Source: Palsa-744 sp036498265
Lineage (GTDB): Bacteria; Actinomycetota; Thermoleophilia; Solirubrobacterales; Solirubrobacteraceae
NCBI GenBank assembly: GCA_036498265.1
Contig: DASYFT010000018.1
Coordinates: forward strand, 186,001-250,000
Direction of reading: 5' to 3'
DNA: 64,000 bases
Below the pieces are notes generated by a model. That model made no database searches, was not told the origin of the DNA, and was given only the letters and a program-made list of their open reading frames with translations. Positions 36,419 through 44,557 of this stretch are shown here, one piece after another. Within the stretch, counting starts at the first letter, position 1, and each line of letters starts with the position of its first letter. The position numbers and the translations under genes are program-made.

Positions 36419-36807
36419 GACCGTGACCCTCTGAGGCCCCCGATGCCGAGCGACGTGCTTCCCGGCACCCCGGCGCCTCGCGACGCGGCGCCCTCGGTGG
36501 CCTCCTCCTCGGACTCCTCGCCGTGCTCCACGATGTCGCCCTCCTGGAACAGGATCCCGGCGGCGATCTCGCGCCACAGCGGCGTGCGCCGCAGCAGGAA
36601 CTCGAGGTCCATCGAGAAGTGCTTGAACTCCTCGCCCTGGGCGTCTCGCATGATCGCCACCGCCTGCTGATCGGCCTCGACGGCCAGCCGCTGCTCGTAC
36701 CAGCCGATCGCTTCGGCCTCCTCGGTGAGCGACGCGCAAAGCCGGGCGAAGGTCCGCGTCTGCTCCGGCAGCTCGTCGGCGGGCTCGTGGTACTGGTCGA
36801 AACCCAT
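36415..36807 (-). CDS. Encapsulated ferritin-like cargo protein with targeting peptide
   Basis: A 130-residue protein. The N-terminal 95 residues form a half-ferritin two-helix unit with iron-ligand pattern EEAEAIGWYEQRLAVE and GEEFKHFSMDLEFLLRR (Glu, and Glu-x-x-His). An acidic, flexible linker follows, then the C-terminal peptide STSLGIGGLRGSRS, which matches the SLxIGSLRG-type encapsulin cargo-loading signal. EncFtn proteins assemble inside the shell and oxidise ferrous iron. The overlap with the shell start gives matched synthesis. Confidence 0.93.
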   Translation of the reverse strand: MGFDQYHEPADELPEQTRTFARLCASLTEEAEAIGWYEQRLAVEADQQAVAIMRDAQGEEFKHFSMDLEFLLRRTPLWREIAAGILFQEGDIVEHGEESEEEATEGAASRGAGVPGSTSLGIGGLRGSRS

Positions 36808-36862
36808 TGCGGGAATCGTGGCACAGTTCGCGCCTCCGGCGAGTGCTGGGTGAGGGGCCCGC

Positions 36863-37399
36863 CTATCCGGCCGGTTCGCTCGAGGAGTTGCGCGCCGCTC
36901 CGCCCACCGGCGCCGGCTGGAGCTCCTCGGCGGCGCGGGCGTCGGCGACGGCGTCCTCGGGCTCCGCCGGGTCCCGGCGCCCGTGACGCATGAAGAGGAC
37001 CGGGACGCGGCTGTCGTGCAGGACGCGCAGGGAAACCGATCCGAGCAGCGCGCGGTGGAGCCTGCCATGCCCGTGCGACCCCATCACGATCAGGTCGTGG
37101 CCACCCTTGCGGGCGATCGCCACGATGGTCGCCGCGGGATCGCCGCGCAGCAGCTGGGTACGCAGTCCGATGTCGGGCGGAACGGACTCCGCCGCACGGC
37201 AGTGAGCGGCCCTGAACGAGTCGCGCAGGTCCGGAGTCGGGGAGGCGCTCATCGCGGCGGGCGGATGCGGAAGCGGCGCGACGGTCAGCAGCGTCAGGCA
37301 GGCGTGCTGGTCGCGCGCCAGGCTGATCGCATGAGCCAGCGCGGCATCCGCGTCGGCTGACCCGTCGTGTGCGACGAGGATGTTGCGGTAGCAGCTCAT
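36863..37399 (-). CDS. Universal stress protein (UspA family)
   Basis: A 178-residue single-domain Usp. It starts with NILVAHDGSADADAALAHA and has the ATP-binding signature GSHGHGRLHRALLGSVS (G-2x-G-9x-G-S). A Pro/Ala-rich tail of about 30 residues follows the fold. It lies 55 nt upstream of the cargo gene on the same strand and 66 nt from the divergent TetR gene; a 16-bp palindrome (37426-37441) lies 27 nt before its ATG. It probably leads a stress-induced operon with the encapsulin. Confidence 0.9.
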   Translation of the reverse strand: MSCYRNILVAHDGSADADAALAHAISLARDQHACLTLLTVAPLPHPPAAMSASPTPDLRDSFRAAHCRAAESVPPDIGLRTQLLRGDPAATIVAIARKGGHDLIVMGSHGHGRLHRALLGSVSLRVLHDSRVPVLFMRHGRRDPAEPEDAVADARAAEELQPAPVGGAARNSSSEPAG

Positions 37400-37425
37400 C
37401 TGGTGTCGATCATCTCCCGGGCGAG

Positions 37426-37441
37426 CGGAATGTGCGTTCCG
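37426..37441. promoter_or_regulatory. Predicted TetR operator 1 (USP/encapsulin side)
   Basis: Inverted repeat CGGAATG-TG-CGTTCCG, one mismatch from the perfect repeat at 37462. It lies 27 nt upstream of the USP start codon, where a repressor would block the operon promoter. Confidence 0.65.
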
Positions 37442-37453
37442 CGGCCTCCTGGC

Positions 37454-37477
37454 TAGAATAGCGGAATGAGCATTCCG
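37454..37477 (+). promoter_or_regulatory. TetR -10 box and predicted operator 2 over the start codon
   Basis: TAGAAT (37454-37459) is a good -10 box, and its expected start site falls on the ATG at 37466, so the mRNA may be leaderless; no Shine-Dalgarno is present. The perfect inverted repeat CGGAATG-AG-CATTCCG (37462-37477) covers the start codon. Its centre is 36 bp from that of operator 1. Confidence 0.65.
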
Positions 37478-38053
37478 TCCCTCGCGGCCCCGGAGGCAGG
37501 ATGGTCAGAGCTCGGCCCGGATGCCAAGCGCGCGAGGCTGCTGAGCGCCGCCGGGGAGCTGTTCGCACGGGAGGGGCTCGACGCGCCGATGCCAAGGGTC
37601 GCCGCCGCGGTGGGAGCCGGTGTCGGCAGCGTCTACCGGCAGTTCCCGTCCAAGCCCGAGCTGCTGGCGGCGCTCGTCGTCGAGCGGCTCGAGGACGCCG
37701 AGCGCGGCGCGAACCTGGCGCTGGAGGATGGCGAGAGCCCGTGGGACGCCCTGACCGGGCTGCTCTGGAGCCTGGCGGAGCGGCAGGTCAGCGACGTGGT
37801 CCTGGGCGAGGCGATGGCGACGGTCTCCGAGCATCGCGCCGTGCAGGACGCGCTCGCGCGTACGATCGCCGCGCTGGAGCGCCTGCTCGCGGCAGCTCGC
37901 GCGGAGGGCGCGCTGCGACCGGACGCCACGACGCTCGACCTGCGTCTGCTGTTCGCCGCAACGAGGGCCGCGGGGGCGCTCGGCGACGGCGCCTGGGAGC
38001 GCATGCTGGAGCTCGGTATCGATGCCCTCGAGGTGCGAGCCCCTCTGCCCTAG
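37466..38053 (+). CDS. TetR-family transcriptional regulator
   Basis: A 195-residue regulator. The N-terminal helix-turn-helix is typical: ARLLSAAGELFAREGLDAPM, then RVAAAVGAGVGSVYRQFPSK and ELLAALV. The C-terminal 130 residues form the ligand-binding/dimer domain. The gene is divergent from the USP-encapsulin operon and its start codon lies inside a perfect palindrome matching a second one in the intergenic region, strong evidence for autoregulation and probable control of the operon. It ends 4 nt inside the convergent MBL gene. Confidence 0.92.
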   Translation: MSIPSLAAPEAGWSELGPDAKRARLLSAAGELFAREGLDAPMPRVAAAVGAGVGSVYRQFPSKPELLAALVVERLEDAERGANLALEDGESPWDALTGLLWSLAERQVSDVVLGEAMATVSEHRAVQDALARTIAALERLLAAARAEGALRPDATTLDLRLLFAATRAAGALGDGAWERMLELGIDALEVRAPLP

Positions 38054-38718
38054 GGGGCAGCCGGCACGACTGCGACAGGGCCGTTTGCGGCGGGCAGCCG
38101 GTCGGTGTCGAACAGCGGCTCGGACACCCGCTCCACCTGCGCCATGCGCTCGAGGAAGGCGTCCGCCGTCTCGAGGAAGTCGATGCGCGGGGTGCGGTAG
38201 TGCATGGGGACCACCAAGCGCGGAGAGAGCCGCTCCACGATCGCTGCGGCCTGCGCGGCGCCGACCGTGGGACCGGCGCCGACCGGGACGAACAGCAAGT
38301 CGACGTCGCCGAGCGCGGCAGCCTGCTCGTCGCGAAGCTCACGCTGCCCGAAATCGCCGAAGTGAGCGACGCGAATGCCGTCCATCTCGAACACGAAGAT
38401 GGTGTTGGGCCCGCGTTCGGTCCCGGCGGCTTCGTCGTGCTCGGAGGCCACCGCGATGATCTCACCGACGGGCGAATCGAGCCGGCCGGCGGTCGAGCGC
38501 ACGACGGTGGGCTCGCCGCCGACGACCTCGACGGCGTTGTGGTCCTGGTGCTCGTGGGTGATGAGCAGCAGGTCTGCAGCCAGCCCTTCGATCGCCGGAT
38601 ACTCGAACCGCAGGCCGTGACCGGTGAGTCCCGAGAGGTCTCCGAACGGGTCTATCGCCACCGTCGCATCGGAAGAGCTGAGCCGAAACGCCGACTGGCC
38701 GTACCATTGAACTTGCAT
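38050..38718 (-). CDS. MBL-fold metal-dependent hydrolase (UlaG-like)
   Basis: A 222-residue metallo-beta-lactamase-fold protein from the ATG at 38718 (TAGGAG 5 nt upstream). Metal ligands are clear: LITHEHQDHNAV, ASEHDEAAG and FGDFG, and VVPMHYRTPR. This matches the small UlaG-like subgroup (start VQWYGQSAFRL), often phosphodiesterase- or lactonase-like. No substrate is evident. Confidence 0.88.
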   Translation of the reverse strand: MQVQWYGQSAFRLSSSDATVAIDPFGDLSGLTGHGLRFEYPAIEGLAADLLLITHEHQDHNAVEVVGGEPTVVRSTAGRLDSPVGEIIAVASEHDEAAGTERGPNTIFVFEMDGIRVAHFGDFGQRELRDEQAAALGDVDLLFVPVGAGPTVGAAQAAAIVERLSPRLVVPMHYRTPRIDFLETADAFLERMAQVERVSEPLFDTDRLPAANGPVAVVPAAP

Positions 38719-38831
38719 GCGGCTCCTATCCGGTTGGGTCTTGCCTGGTGACCGGCACCGCACCGTCGAGCGCCACCGGCGCCGGATGCGCTGCCCCATC
38801 AGCAGCAGGCTAGCCATTCGGGCGAACGAGC

Positions 38832-39599
38832 TTGGCTGACTCCGGGAGCACGGCCGGTAAGACGGCGGTCCGCGCGGTGGTCCAGGGTGATGTGCAGGGT
38901 GTGGGCTTTCGCGAAGCCACGGTCAGCCGGGCGCACGAGCTGGGCGTGAGCGGCTGGGTGCGCAACGGCGACGACGCGAGCGTGCTGGTACACGCCGAGG
39001 GGACGCAGGCCGCGGTGGAGGGCTTCGTGAGCTTCCTTCGCAGCGGGCCCCCGCCGTCCCGCGTCGCCGACGTGGCGCTCGACGGCGTTCCTGTCGAGGG
39101 TCACGAGCAGTTCGCGATCCGCGGCGTCAGCGCCGGGATCTTCGTCGTTCGTGAGCACGCGGCCAGAGCGCGGCACTTCGACCTGCGCCTGGAGGTCGAC
39201 GGCGCGATGCGGTCGTGGGCTCTCCCCAAGGGACCATCGCTGGACCCTGCCGTCAAGCGGCTTGCCGTCGAGGTGCCCGATCACACGGTGGAGCAGAGCA
39301 CGTCCGAGGGAGAGCCGGGCTCCGGGCGGGTGATCGTGTGGGACCGCGGAACCTACGAGCAGGGCGGTCGCGTCGCCTGGCCGGAGGCGCTTGCTCGCGG
39401 ACATGCGGTGTTCGTGCTGCACGGCCAGAAGCTGCGGGGCGGCTTCGCGCTGCAGCGCACGCGGCGGGGCGAGAAGCCGCAGTGGCTCCTGGTCAAGCGC
39501 CGCGACGAGGATGCTCGCCCGGGCTCGGACATCGTGGCCGAGAGCCCGCGCTCCGTGACCAGCGGCCGCTCACTCGACGAGCTGCCGCCCGAGATCTAG
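38832..39599 (+). CDS. Acylphosphatase fused to a LigD-type 3'-phosphoesterase
   Basis: A 255-residue two-domain protein starting at TTG (weak ribosome site; a downstream start is possible). Residues 12-95 are an acylphosphatase: VVQGDVQGVGFREATVSRAH with the active-site Arg, and GWVRNGDDASVLVHAEG with the Asn. Residues 103-235 match the 3'-phosphoesterase domain of DNA ligase D: FVVREHAARARHFDLRLE with His/His/Asp/Arg, SWALPKGPS, EVPDHTVEQ (His) and VIVWDRGTYE. Both active sites look intact. PE domains trim 3' ends during end joining; no ligase or primase domain is present. The fusion is unusual. Confidence 0.88.
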   Translation: MADSGSTAGKTAVRAVVQGDVQGVGFREATVSRAHELGVSGWVRNGDDASVLVHAEGTQAAVEGFVSFLRSGPPPSRVADVALDGVPVEGHEQFAIRGVSAGIFVVREHAARARHFDLRLEVDGAMRSWALPKGPSLDPAVKRLAVEVPDHTVEQSTSEGEPGSGRVIVWDRGTYEQGGRVAWPEALARGHAVFVLHGQKLRGGFALQRTRRGEKPQWLLVKRRDEDARPGSDIVAESPRSVTSGRSLDELPPEI

Positions 39600-42500
39600 A
39601 CGACCGAGTTCACCTCGACTTTTTCTTCGTTGGTCTGGTTCGTTTTGAGCGCCAGCCCCGCCTGTTCGAATGGCCCGCCGTTGAAGGAGGCTTCGAGCAC
39701 GTCCTTCGCTTCGCCCACGAAGCGTTCTGGCTTCTGCTTGCCCTTCGTCTGTGCGAACGCCAGCACGGCGGTCGGTTTCATGACGTTGGCGCTCACCGGG
39801 ACGATCACCGAGCCCCGCACCGTGACAACTGCCGTGCCGCAGGTGAATTCCATGAACGTGCCGGGTCCCGCCGCCGGCAGCAGGTCGAGGCCGATCCTGT
39901 CCGTGAGCCTCGTTTCACCGACGAACGTCACTCCCAGCTGGCCGGCGAGCGGGCTCGTCAGCACTTCACCGGCGGACGCTCCGGCGGATGAGCATTTTTC
40001 ACCGAGCCGTTCGCAGCCCGTGAACGACAGCGTCAGCCCCCCGATCGTCTTCGATCCGGTGTATTCGCCGGCCCCGGTCTGACCGGTGCAGGTGACCTTC
40101 GCCGCTTTGACGGTTTCCAGGGTCACGCTGGTGGATGTCGCGATTTTCGTCGTGAAGTGGGCTTTGACGACTTCGGGGAACCATTCATAGAGCTTGGTCG
40201 CGCCCGTTTTGGTGCAGCCGCCGTTTTCGTACTTGCCCGTTCCGGCTGCGACCTTGAGGCATCTCCCGAATTCGGGGGCGTTGGCTGTCGAGAAGGGCTG
40301 GTCGCCGCCGAAGCCGGTGCCCGCGGAGTTGGTTGCGACGACGCGGAAGTGGTAGGTGGTGCCCCCGGACAGGCCACTGATGCCCGCGGACACCGCGACG
40401 GCGCTCCTGCCCGACCCCGGCGCCTGCGAGCAGGGGGCGCTGGCGCCGTAGGAGGGCGAGGTGCCGTATTCGAAGTGGCAGTCGGTCACTTCGGTGCCGT
40501 TGGGGTTGACAGATCCGTTGAGAGTCGCCGACGTGCGCGTGACCGATGTCGCCGCTCCGGTGACCGCCGATGGCGCGCTCGAGAGGGTGGTCAAAGATTC
40601 GTCTTCGCCGGCCGCGCTTCCGCCGGCGTTCGTGGCGACTATCCGGAAGTGATAGGTCGAGCTCGCCGCCAGTCCGCCGATTGTCGCCGACACGGCCACG
40701 GGGCTTTCCCCGGAACCCGGCGCCGATGAGCACGGCACGCTGGCTCCGTAGGAGGCGGTCGGGCCGTATTCGAACCGGCAGTCGCTGACGTTCGCTCCCT
40801 CCGGGTTCACGGTGGCGTTCAGCACCGCGCCGGACGACGTCACTTCGGACGCCGCTTCGGTGACGACCGCGGCGGGGGGCGGTAGCGAGGTGAGTGTTTC
40901 ATCCGCTCCTTCGCTGGTCCCGGTGGCGTTCGTCGCGACTATCCGGAAGTGGTATGACGTGTTGGCTGCGAGCCCGGAGATCGACGCCGACACCGCCACG
41001 GGGGAGCTCCCGCCGCCGGGCAGTAACGAGCATGGCACGCTGGTTCCGTAGGAGGCGGTCGGGCCGTATTCGAAGTGGCAGTCACTCACAGCTTCTCCGT
41101 TGGGGTTGACGCTGGCGTTGAGCGTCGCGGATGCCTGGGTGACGGCTGAGGCGGCTTCGGTCACGACCGACGGCGCCGCGGTGCCGGTGGTCAGCGTTCC
41201 GTCTTCGCCCGTGCCCGTACCGCCGGCGTTCACGGCCACGATGCGGAAGTGATAGGTCGAGTTCGCTGCAAGCCCGGTGACGCCCGCGGACACCGCCACG
41301 GGGCTGTTGCCCGAGCCGGGCAGCGCAGAGCAGGGCACGCTCGATCCGTACGAGGCGGTCGGGCCGTATTCGAAGGTGCACTGGCTCACGTTCGCGCCGG
41401 TCGGGTTCACCGTTGCGTTGAGCACGGCGCTGGATGCCGTCACTTCGGACGCCGGTTCGGTCACGGCAGCCGGCGCGGATGGCAGCGTGGTGAACGTTCT
41501 GTCCGCTCCTTCGCTGGTGCCGGTCGGGTTGGTGGCGACTATGCGGAAGTGGTAGGGCGTGTTCGGGGCCAGCCCGGAGATCGACGCCGACACTTCCACG
41601 GCACCTTCGCCGCCTCCAGGCAACGAGGAGCACGGGACGGTCGATCCATAGGAAGCGGTCGGGCCGTATTCGAAATGGCAGTCGCTCACGGTTTCCGCTT
41701 CGGGGTCCACCGACGCGTTGAGCGTCGCCGTCGTCTGGGTGACCGCCGATGCCGGTTCGGTCACGACAGCCGGCGCCGCGGGTCTCGCGACGAACACGCG
41801 CCAACCGGTTTCATCGCCGACCAGCGCCGTGGCGGCGCTGTCGGAGAGACCGACGAACGCGGCTGCTTCGCCGGTGAGCCTTTCTCGCTGGCTCCAGCTG
41901 GACCCCGTGCGAACGAACACGGTGGGTCCGCCCGCCGCCCCTATCAGCGCGGTGTTCCCGTCGGCCGAGAGAGCTTCGCCCTCGTGGCTGCTGCTGAGCT
42001 GTTGCTGCTTCGTCCAGGTGGAGCCCGAACGGACGATCGCGGTGCCCCCCGCCAGGCCCGTGTTGCCGTCCGCCGAGAGCGCTGCTCCCCCGCGGCCGGA
42101 AGCTGGTACCGAGAGCGATGACCCCTGCTGGGCCCACGTCGATCCGGAGCGCACCAGCGGCGTCGCGCCGGTGCCGGTCACGAGCGCGGTGTTGCCGTCA
42201 CCCGATATCGCCGCGGCGATGCCGGGGGCCACGGCCACTCGCGGTCCCTGTTGCGTCCAGCTCGAGCCGGAACGGGAGAAGAAGTAGACGCCGCCGGGGC
42301 TGCCATGGCACGCCATCAGCGCCGTGTTGCCGTCGGAGGACAGCCCGACGCTCACGCCGCAGTGTTCTCCGGTGCCTCCGGCGAGCTTCGGCCCCTGCTG
42401 GCCCCAGGTCGAGCCCGAGCGGGTGAACACCCACGCGGCTCCGTGGCCGGCGTTGTCGTTTTCGCCTCCCACGAGCGCCGTGCTGCCGTCGTGGGAGAGC

Positions 42501-43540
42501 GCGACGTCTTCACCGAATTCGGCGGCGCCGACCCTGTCTGTCGGTATCAGTTGCGCCTGCTGTGTCCAGCTGGCGCCCGAGCGCACGAAGACCCAGGCTG
42601 CGCCGGTGCGTTTGTTCGTGCACAGGTTGCCGAGCAGGGCCGTGGAGCCGTCGCCGGAGAGGGCCGCGAGATGGTAGCCGCAGCCTGGTCCGAGGCCGGT
42701 TATCTCCGATCCCTGCTGGACGAACGGGTCGATCCGAATCGGGTATCGAGCGGAGCTGTCGTCGATCTCGAGCCGCAGCGTGCCCCCGGTGAGCCGCAGG
42801 TGCGCCCCCAGCGGGCGCCCGGTCGCGTCGGATGCGCTCAGCGCTCCGTAGTCCAGCGCGGGTCGGCCGCCGGCGCGGCGCAGCACGACCTGCGAACCGG
42901 CCTGGGCGGCCCGCAGCGATCCGGCGAGGTGCAGCGCCAGCACGAGCGGCGGGCCGCTCCCGGCGACGCGATGGCGCACCACGAATCCCTGCTCGAGGCC
43001 ATAGGGACCGTTCCGGTAGTACTCGGTGAGGGCTCCGTGGGTGTAGCGAACCTCGTTGCCGGCTCCTACCGGCGCCGCTGCCGGCACGGTCTCGAGGCGC
43101 CGGCCGCGCCCCACCCCGGCGAGCGACATTGCGACGCTGCCCTCCGCGGCTCGCACCTCGACCCCCGAGGCGGTGAACGTGCTGCGAAGCGCGCCGCCCT
43201 GCGCGCGAAATGCAGATCCGTGCCTTACGGGCCAGAAGCCGCGATCCGAGCCGCCGATACGCGCCGAGGCGGCAGCGGCGAGGCCGCTCGGCAGGCGGAG
43301 ACCGAGGCCTGCGCGGCCCGGCGAGCCGGGACGGGAGTCTGCTCGCGAGACCGTCGGCGCGGCGGTCGGCGCGCTCGGCGAGGGCAGCGCCACGATCGCG
43401 ATCGCCACGAGCGCGAGCAGGAGCGACGCGACGGCCGCCACCGTGGCTTGCCGGGGCCGGCGCTCGGCGCCAGCCCCCGTGAAGGACATGCCTGCTGCGG
43501 AGATGGCGTCCGCGGCGGTCCGCCCAGTCGTGCTGCGCAT
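39596..43540 (-). CDS. Large secreted beta-propeller/FnIII-repeat protein
   Basis: A 1314-residue exported protein (GGGGGAG 5 nt before the ATG). A hydrophobic segment at about 35-55 is a signal or anchor. Residues 280-580 contain seven or so short repeats of the type LSxDGNTALxG with VRSGSTWTQQ, likely a beta-propeller. Five FnIII-like repeats of 100 residues follow, each with a Cys pair in SDCHFEYGPTASYG and VPCS, and YHFRIVATN. The last 215 residues (starting FGRCLKVAAGTGKY) form a Cys-containing domain recurrent in Thermoleophilia. Likely a cell-surface adhesion or matrix protein. The C-terminal half uses more A/T-ending codons than its neighbours. Confidence 0.82.
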   Translation of the reverse strand: MRSTTGRTAADAISAAGMSFTGAGAERRPRQATVAAVASLLLALVAIAIVALPSPSAPTAAPTVSRADSRPGSPGRAGLGLRLPSGLAAAASARIGGSDRGFWPVRHGSAFRAQGGALRSTFTASGVEVRAAEGSVAMSLAGVGRGRRLETVPAAAPVGAGNEVRYTHGALTEYYRNGPYGLEQGFVVRHRVAGSGPPLVLALHLAGSLRAAQAGSQVVLRRAGGRPALDYGALSASDATGRPLGAHLRLTGGTLRLEIDDSSARYPIRIDPFVQQGSEITGLGPGCGYHLAALSGDGSTALLGNLCTNKRTGAAWVFVRSGASWTQQAQLIPTDRVGAAEFGEDVALSHDGSTALVGGENDNAGHGAAWVFTRSGSTWGQQGPKLAGGTGEHCGVSVGLSSDGNTALMACHGSPGGVYFFSRSGSSWTQQGPRVAVAPGIAAAISGDGNTALVTGTGATPLVRSGSTWAQQGSSLSVPASGRGGAALSADGNTGLAGGTAIVRSGSTWTKQQQLSSSHEGEALSADGNTALIGAAGGPTVFVRTGSSWSQRERLTGEAAAFVGLSDSAATALVGDETGWRVFVARPAAPAVVTEPASAVTQTTATLNASVDPEAETVSDCHFEYGPTASYGSTVPCSSLPGGGEGAVEVSASISGLAPNTPYHFRIVATNPTGTSEGADRTFTTLPSAPAAVTEPASEVTASSAVLNATVNPTGANVSQCTFEYGPTASYGSSVPCSALPGSGNSPVAVSAGVTGLAANSTYHFRIVAVNAGGTGTGEDGTLTTGTAAPSVVTEAASAVTQASATLNASVNPNGEAVSDCHFEYGPTASYGTSVPCSLLPGGGSSPVAVSASISGLAANTSYHFRIVATNATGTSEGADETLTSLPPPAAVVTEAASEVTSSGAVLNATVNPEGANVSDCRFEYGPTASYGASVPCSSAPGSGESPVAVSATIGGLAASSTYHFRIVATNAGGSAAGEDESLTTLSSAPSAVTGAATSVTRTSATLNGSVNPNGTEVTDCHFEYGTSPSYGASAPCSQAPGSGRSAVAVSAGISGLSGGTTYHFRVVATNSAGTGFGGDQPFSTANAPEFGRCLKVAAGTGKYENGGCTKTGATKLYEWFPEVVKAHFTTKIATSTSVTLETVKAAKVTCTGQTGAGEYTGSKTIGGLTLSFTGCERLGEKCSSAGASAGEVLTSPLAGQLGVTFVGETRLTDRIGLDLLPAAGPGTFMEFTCGTAVVTVRGSVIVPVSANVMKPTAVLAFAQTKGKQKPERFVGEAKDVLEASFNGGPFEQAGLALKTNQTNEEKVEVNSVV
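40285..41790 (-). repeat. Five tandem 300-bp repeats encoding FnIII units
   Basis: The anchor GCCGTATTCGAA recurs at about 40463, 40763, 41063, 41363 and 41663, an exact 300-bp period (100 codons per unit). Units differ by scattered substitutions but show no net length change, suggesting recent amplification or continuing homogenisation. Confidence 0.9.
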
Positions 43541-43652
43541 CTCGCTCCCCCTGCCCGTTGCCGGCGACCGGATCTCACTCCCCGACCGGAGTGGCTTCGC
43601 CGAAACAGACTACCGGAGAGCCGACATGCGGTCGCCGGGGTGGCCTGGCCCC

Positions 43653-44231
43653 TCAGGCGGGCCGAGGGCGAGCACGCCTCAGTGGCGGCCAGGCCACCAG
43701 ATTCCGGCTCAGCCGGGCCCCCATCCGCCACCAGGCACCCACCCGCCGGCAGGCGCCGGCATTCCGGCTCGCGTCCGCAGAGGCGCGATCGATGCCCGGC
43801 GATGATGATCCTCTCGCCGCTCCGGCGTCGTTCGCGACCGCCGCACCGCGCTCCTCTCTCGCCGCCGGAGCGGGCGATGCGAGCGTGAACCAGACGACCT
43901 TGCCGCTGGGCGACGGCGATACACCCCAGGTGCTCGCCATCGCCTCGACGATGCGCAGCCCACGACCCGACGGCTCCGCCGGCGACGGGGAGCGCATCAC
44001 CGGTCGGCCGTCCCCCATGTCGCGCACCTCGACCCGAATTCCCTCTCGCAGGCCGATGGACAGCTCGAACTCCGTGTGGGCGTGGCGGATGCAGTTGCTG
44101 GCGAGCTCGCTCGTCATCAGCTCGGCCGCCTCGACGATGTCGGCGGACTCATCGCGGAGCCTGTCACGGACGAAGCGTCGCGCGGCCGTGACGGACTCCG
44201 GTCGACATGGGAATCTGCGGACCTCGGTCAT
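43653..44231 (-). CDS. Anti-sigma-factor serine kinase (HATPase, RsbW-like)
   Basis: A 192-residue protein with a GHKL ATPase domain in the first 120 residues: N-box ELMTSELASNCIRHAHT, G1 VRDMGDGRPV, and G2 SGRGLRIVEAMAS. Such kinases bind a sigma factor and phosphorylate a STAS antagonist. The 70-residue Arg/Ala-rich tail is unusual and may result from a lost stop codon. Its ATG overlaps the STAS stop by 4 nt, so phosphatase, antagonist and kinase form one operon. Confidence 0.88.
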   Translation of the reverse strand: MTEVRRFPCRPESVTAARRFVRDRLRDESADIVEAAELMTSELASNCIRHAHTEFELSIGLREGIRVEVRDMGDGRPVMRSPSPAEPSGRGLRIVEAMASTWGVSPSPSGKVVWFTLASPAPAAREERGAAVANDAGAARGSSSPGIDRASADASRNAGACRRVGAWWRMGARLSRNLVAWPPLRRARPRPA

Positions 44232-44557
44232 GGCTCGATCGGCAGGACCGGGGACAGGCCGGTCAGCTCGATGACGCGTCGCACGTTGGGAGAGGGGTCG
44301 CGCAGGTGGACCGAATGGACCTTGGTGCTGGCGCCGACCAGGACGGCGATGCCGGCGCTGTCCATGAACCGCAGGCCGCTGAGATCGAAGACGAGACGCT
44401 CCGGTCGCCCCGCCGCGAGCGACTCCACGGTCGTCTCGAGCGTGGCCGCGTTCGATATGTCGAGCTCGCCGGAGACGACCACGACCGGCGTACCGGTCGC
44501 ATCGACCCGTGTGTCGATGCGCGCCTCGGCGGCGCGCTCGTCGCCTAGGTCTGCCAT
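44228..44557 (-). CDS. STAS-domain anti-anti-sigma factor
   Basis: A 109-residue RsbV/SpoIIAA-like protein. VVVVSGELDISNAATLE opens the fold, and LRFMDSAGIAVLVGA carries the phosphorylatable Ser. When dephosphorylated it should sequester the adjacent kinase and free a sigma factor. The gene overlaps the phosphatase end by 13 nt and the kinase start by 4 nt. Confidence 0.93.
   Translation of the reverse strand: MADLGDERAAEARIDTRVDATGTPVVVVSGELDISNAATLETTVESLAAGRPERLVFDLSGLRFMDSAGIAVLVGASTKVHSVHLRDPSPNVRRVIELTGLSPVLPIEP

Noticed and set aside
40285..41790. CRISPR array or satellite repeat
   Set aside because: The 300-bp repeats are continuous coding sequence for FnIII units; there are no short identical repeats with unique spacers anywhere in the window.
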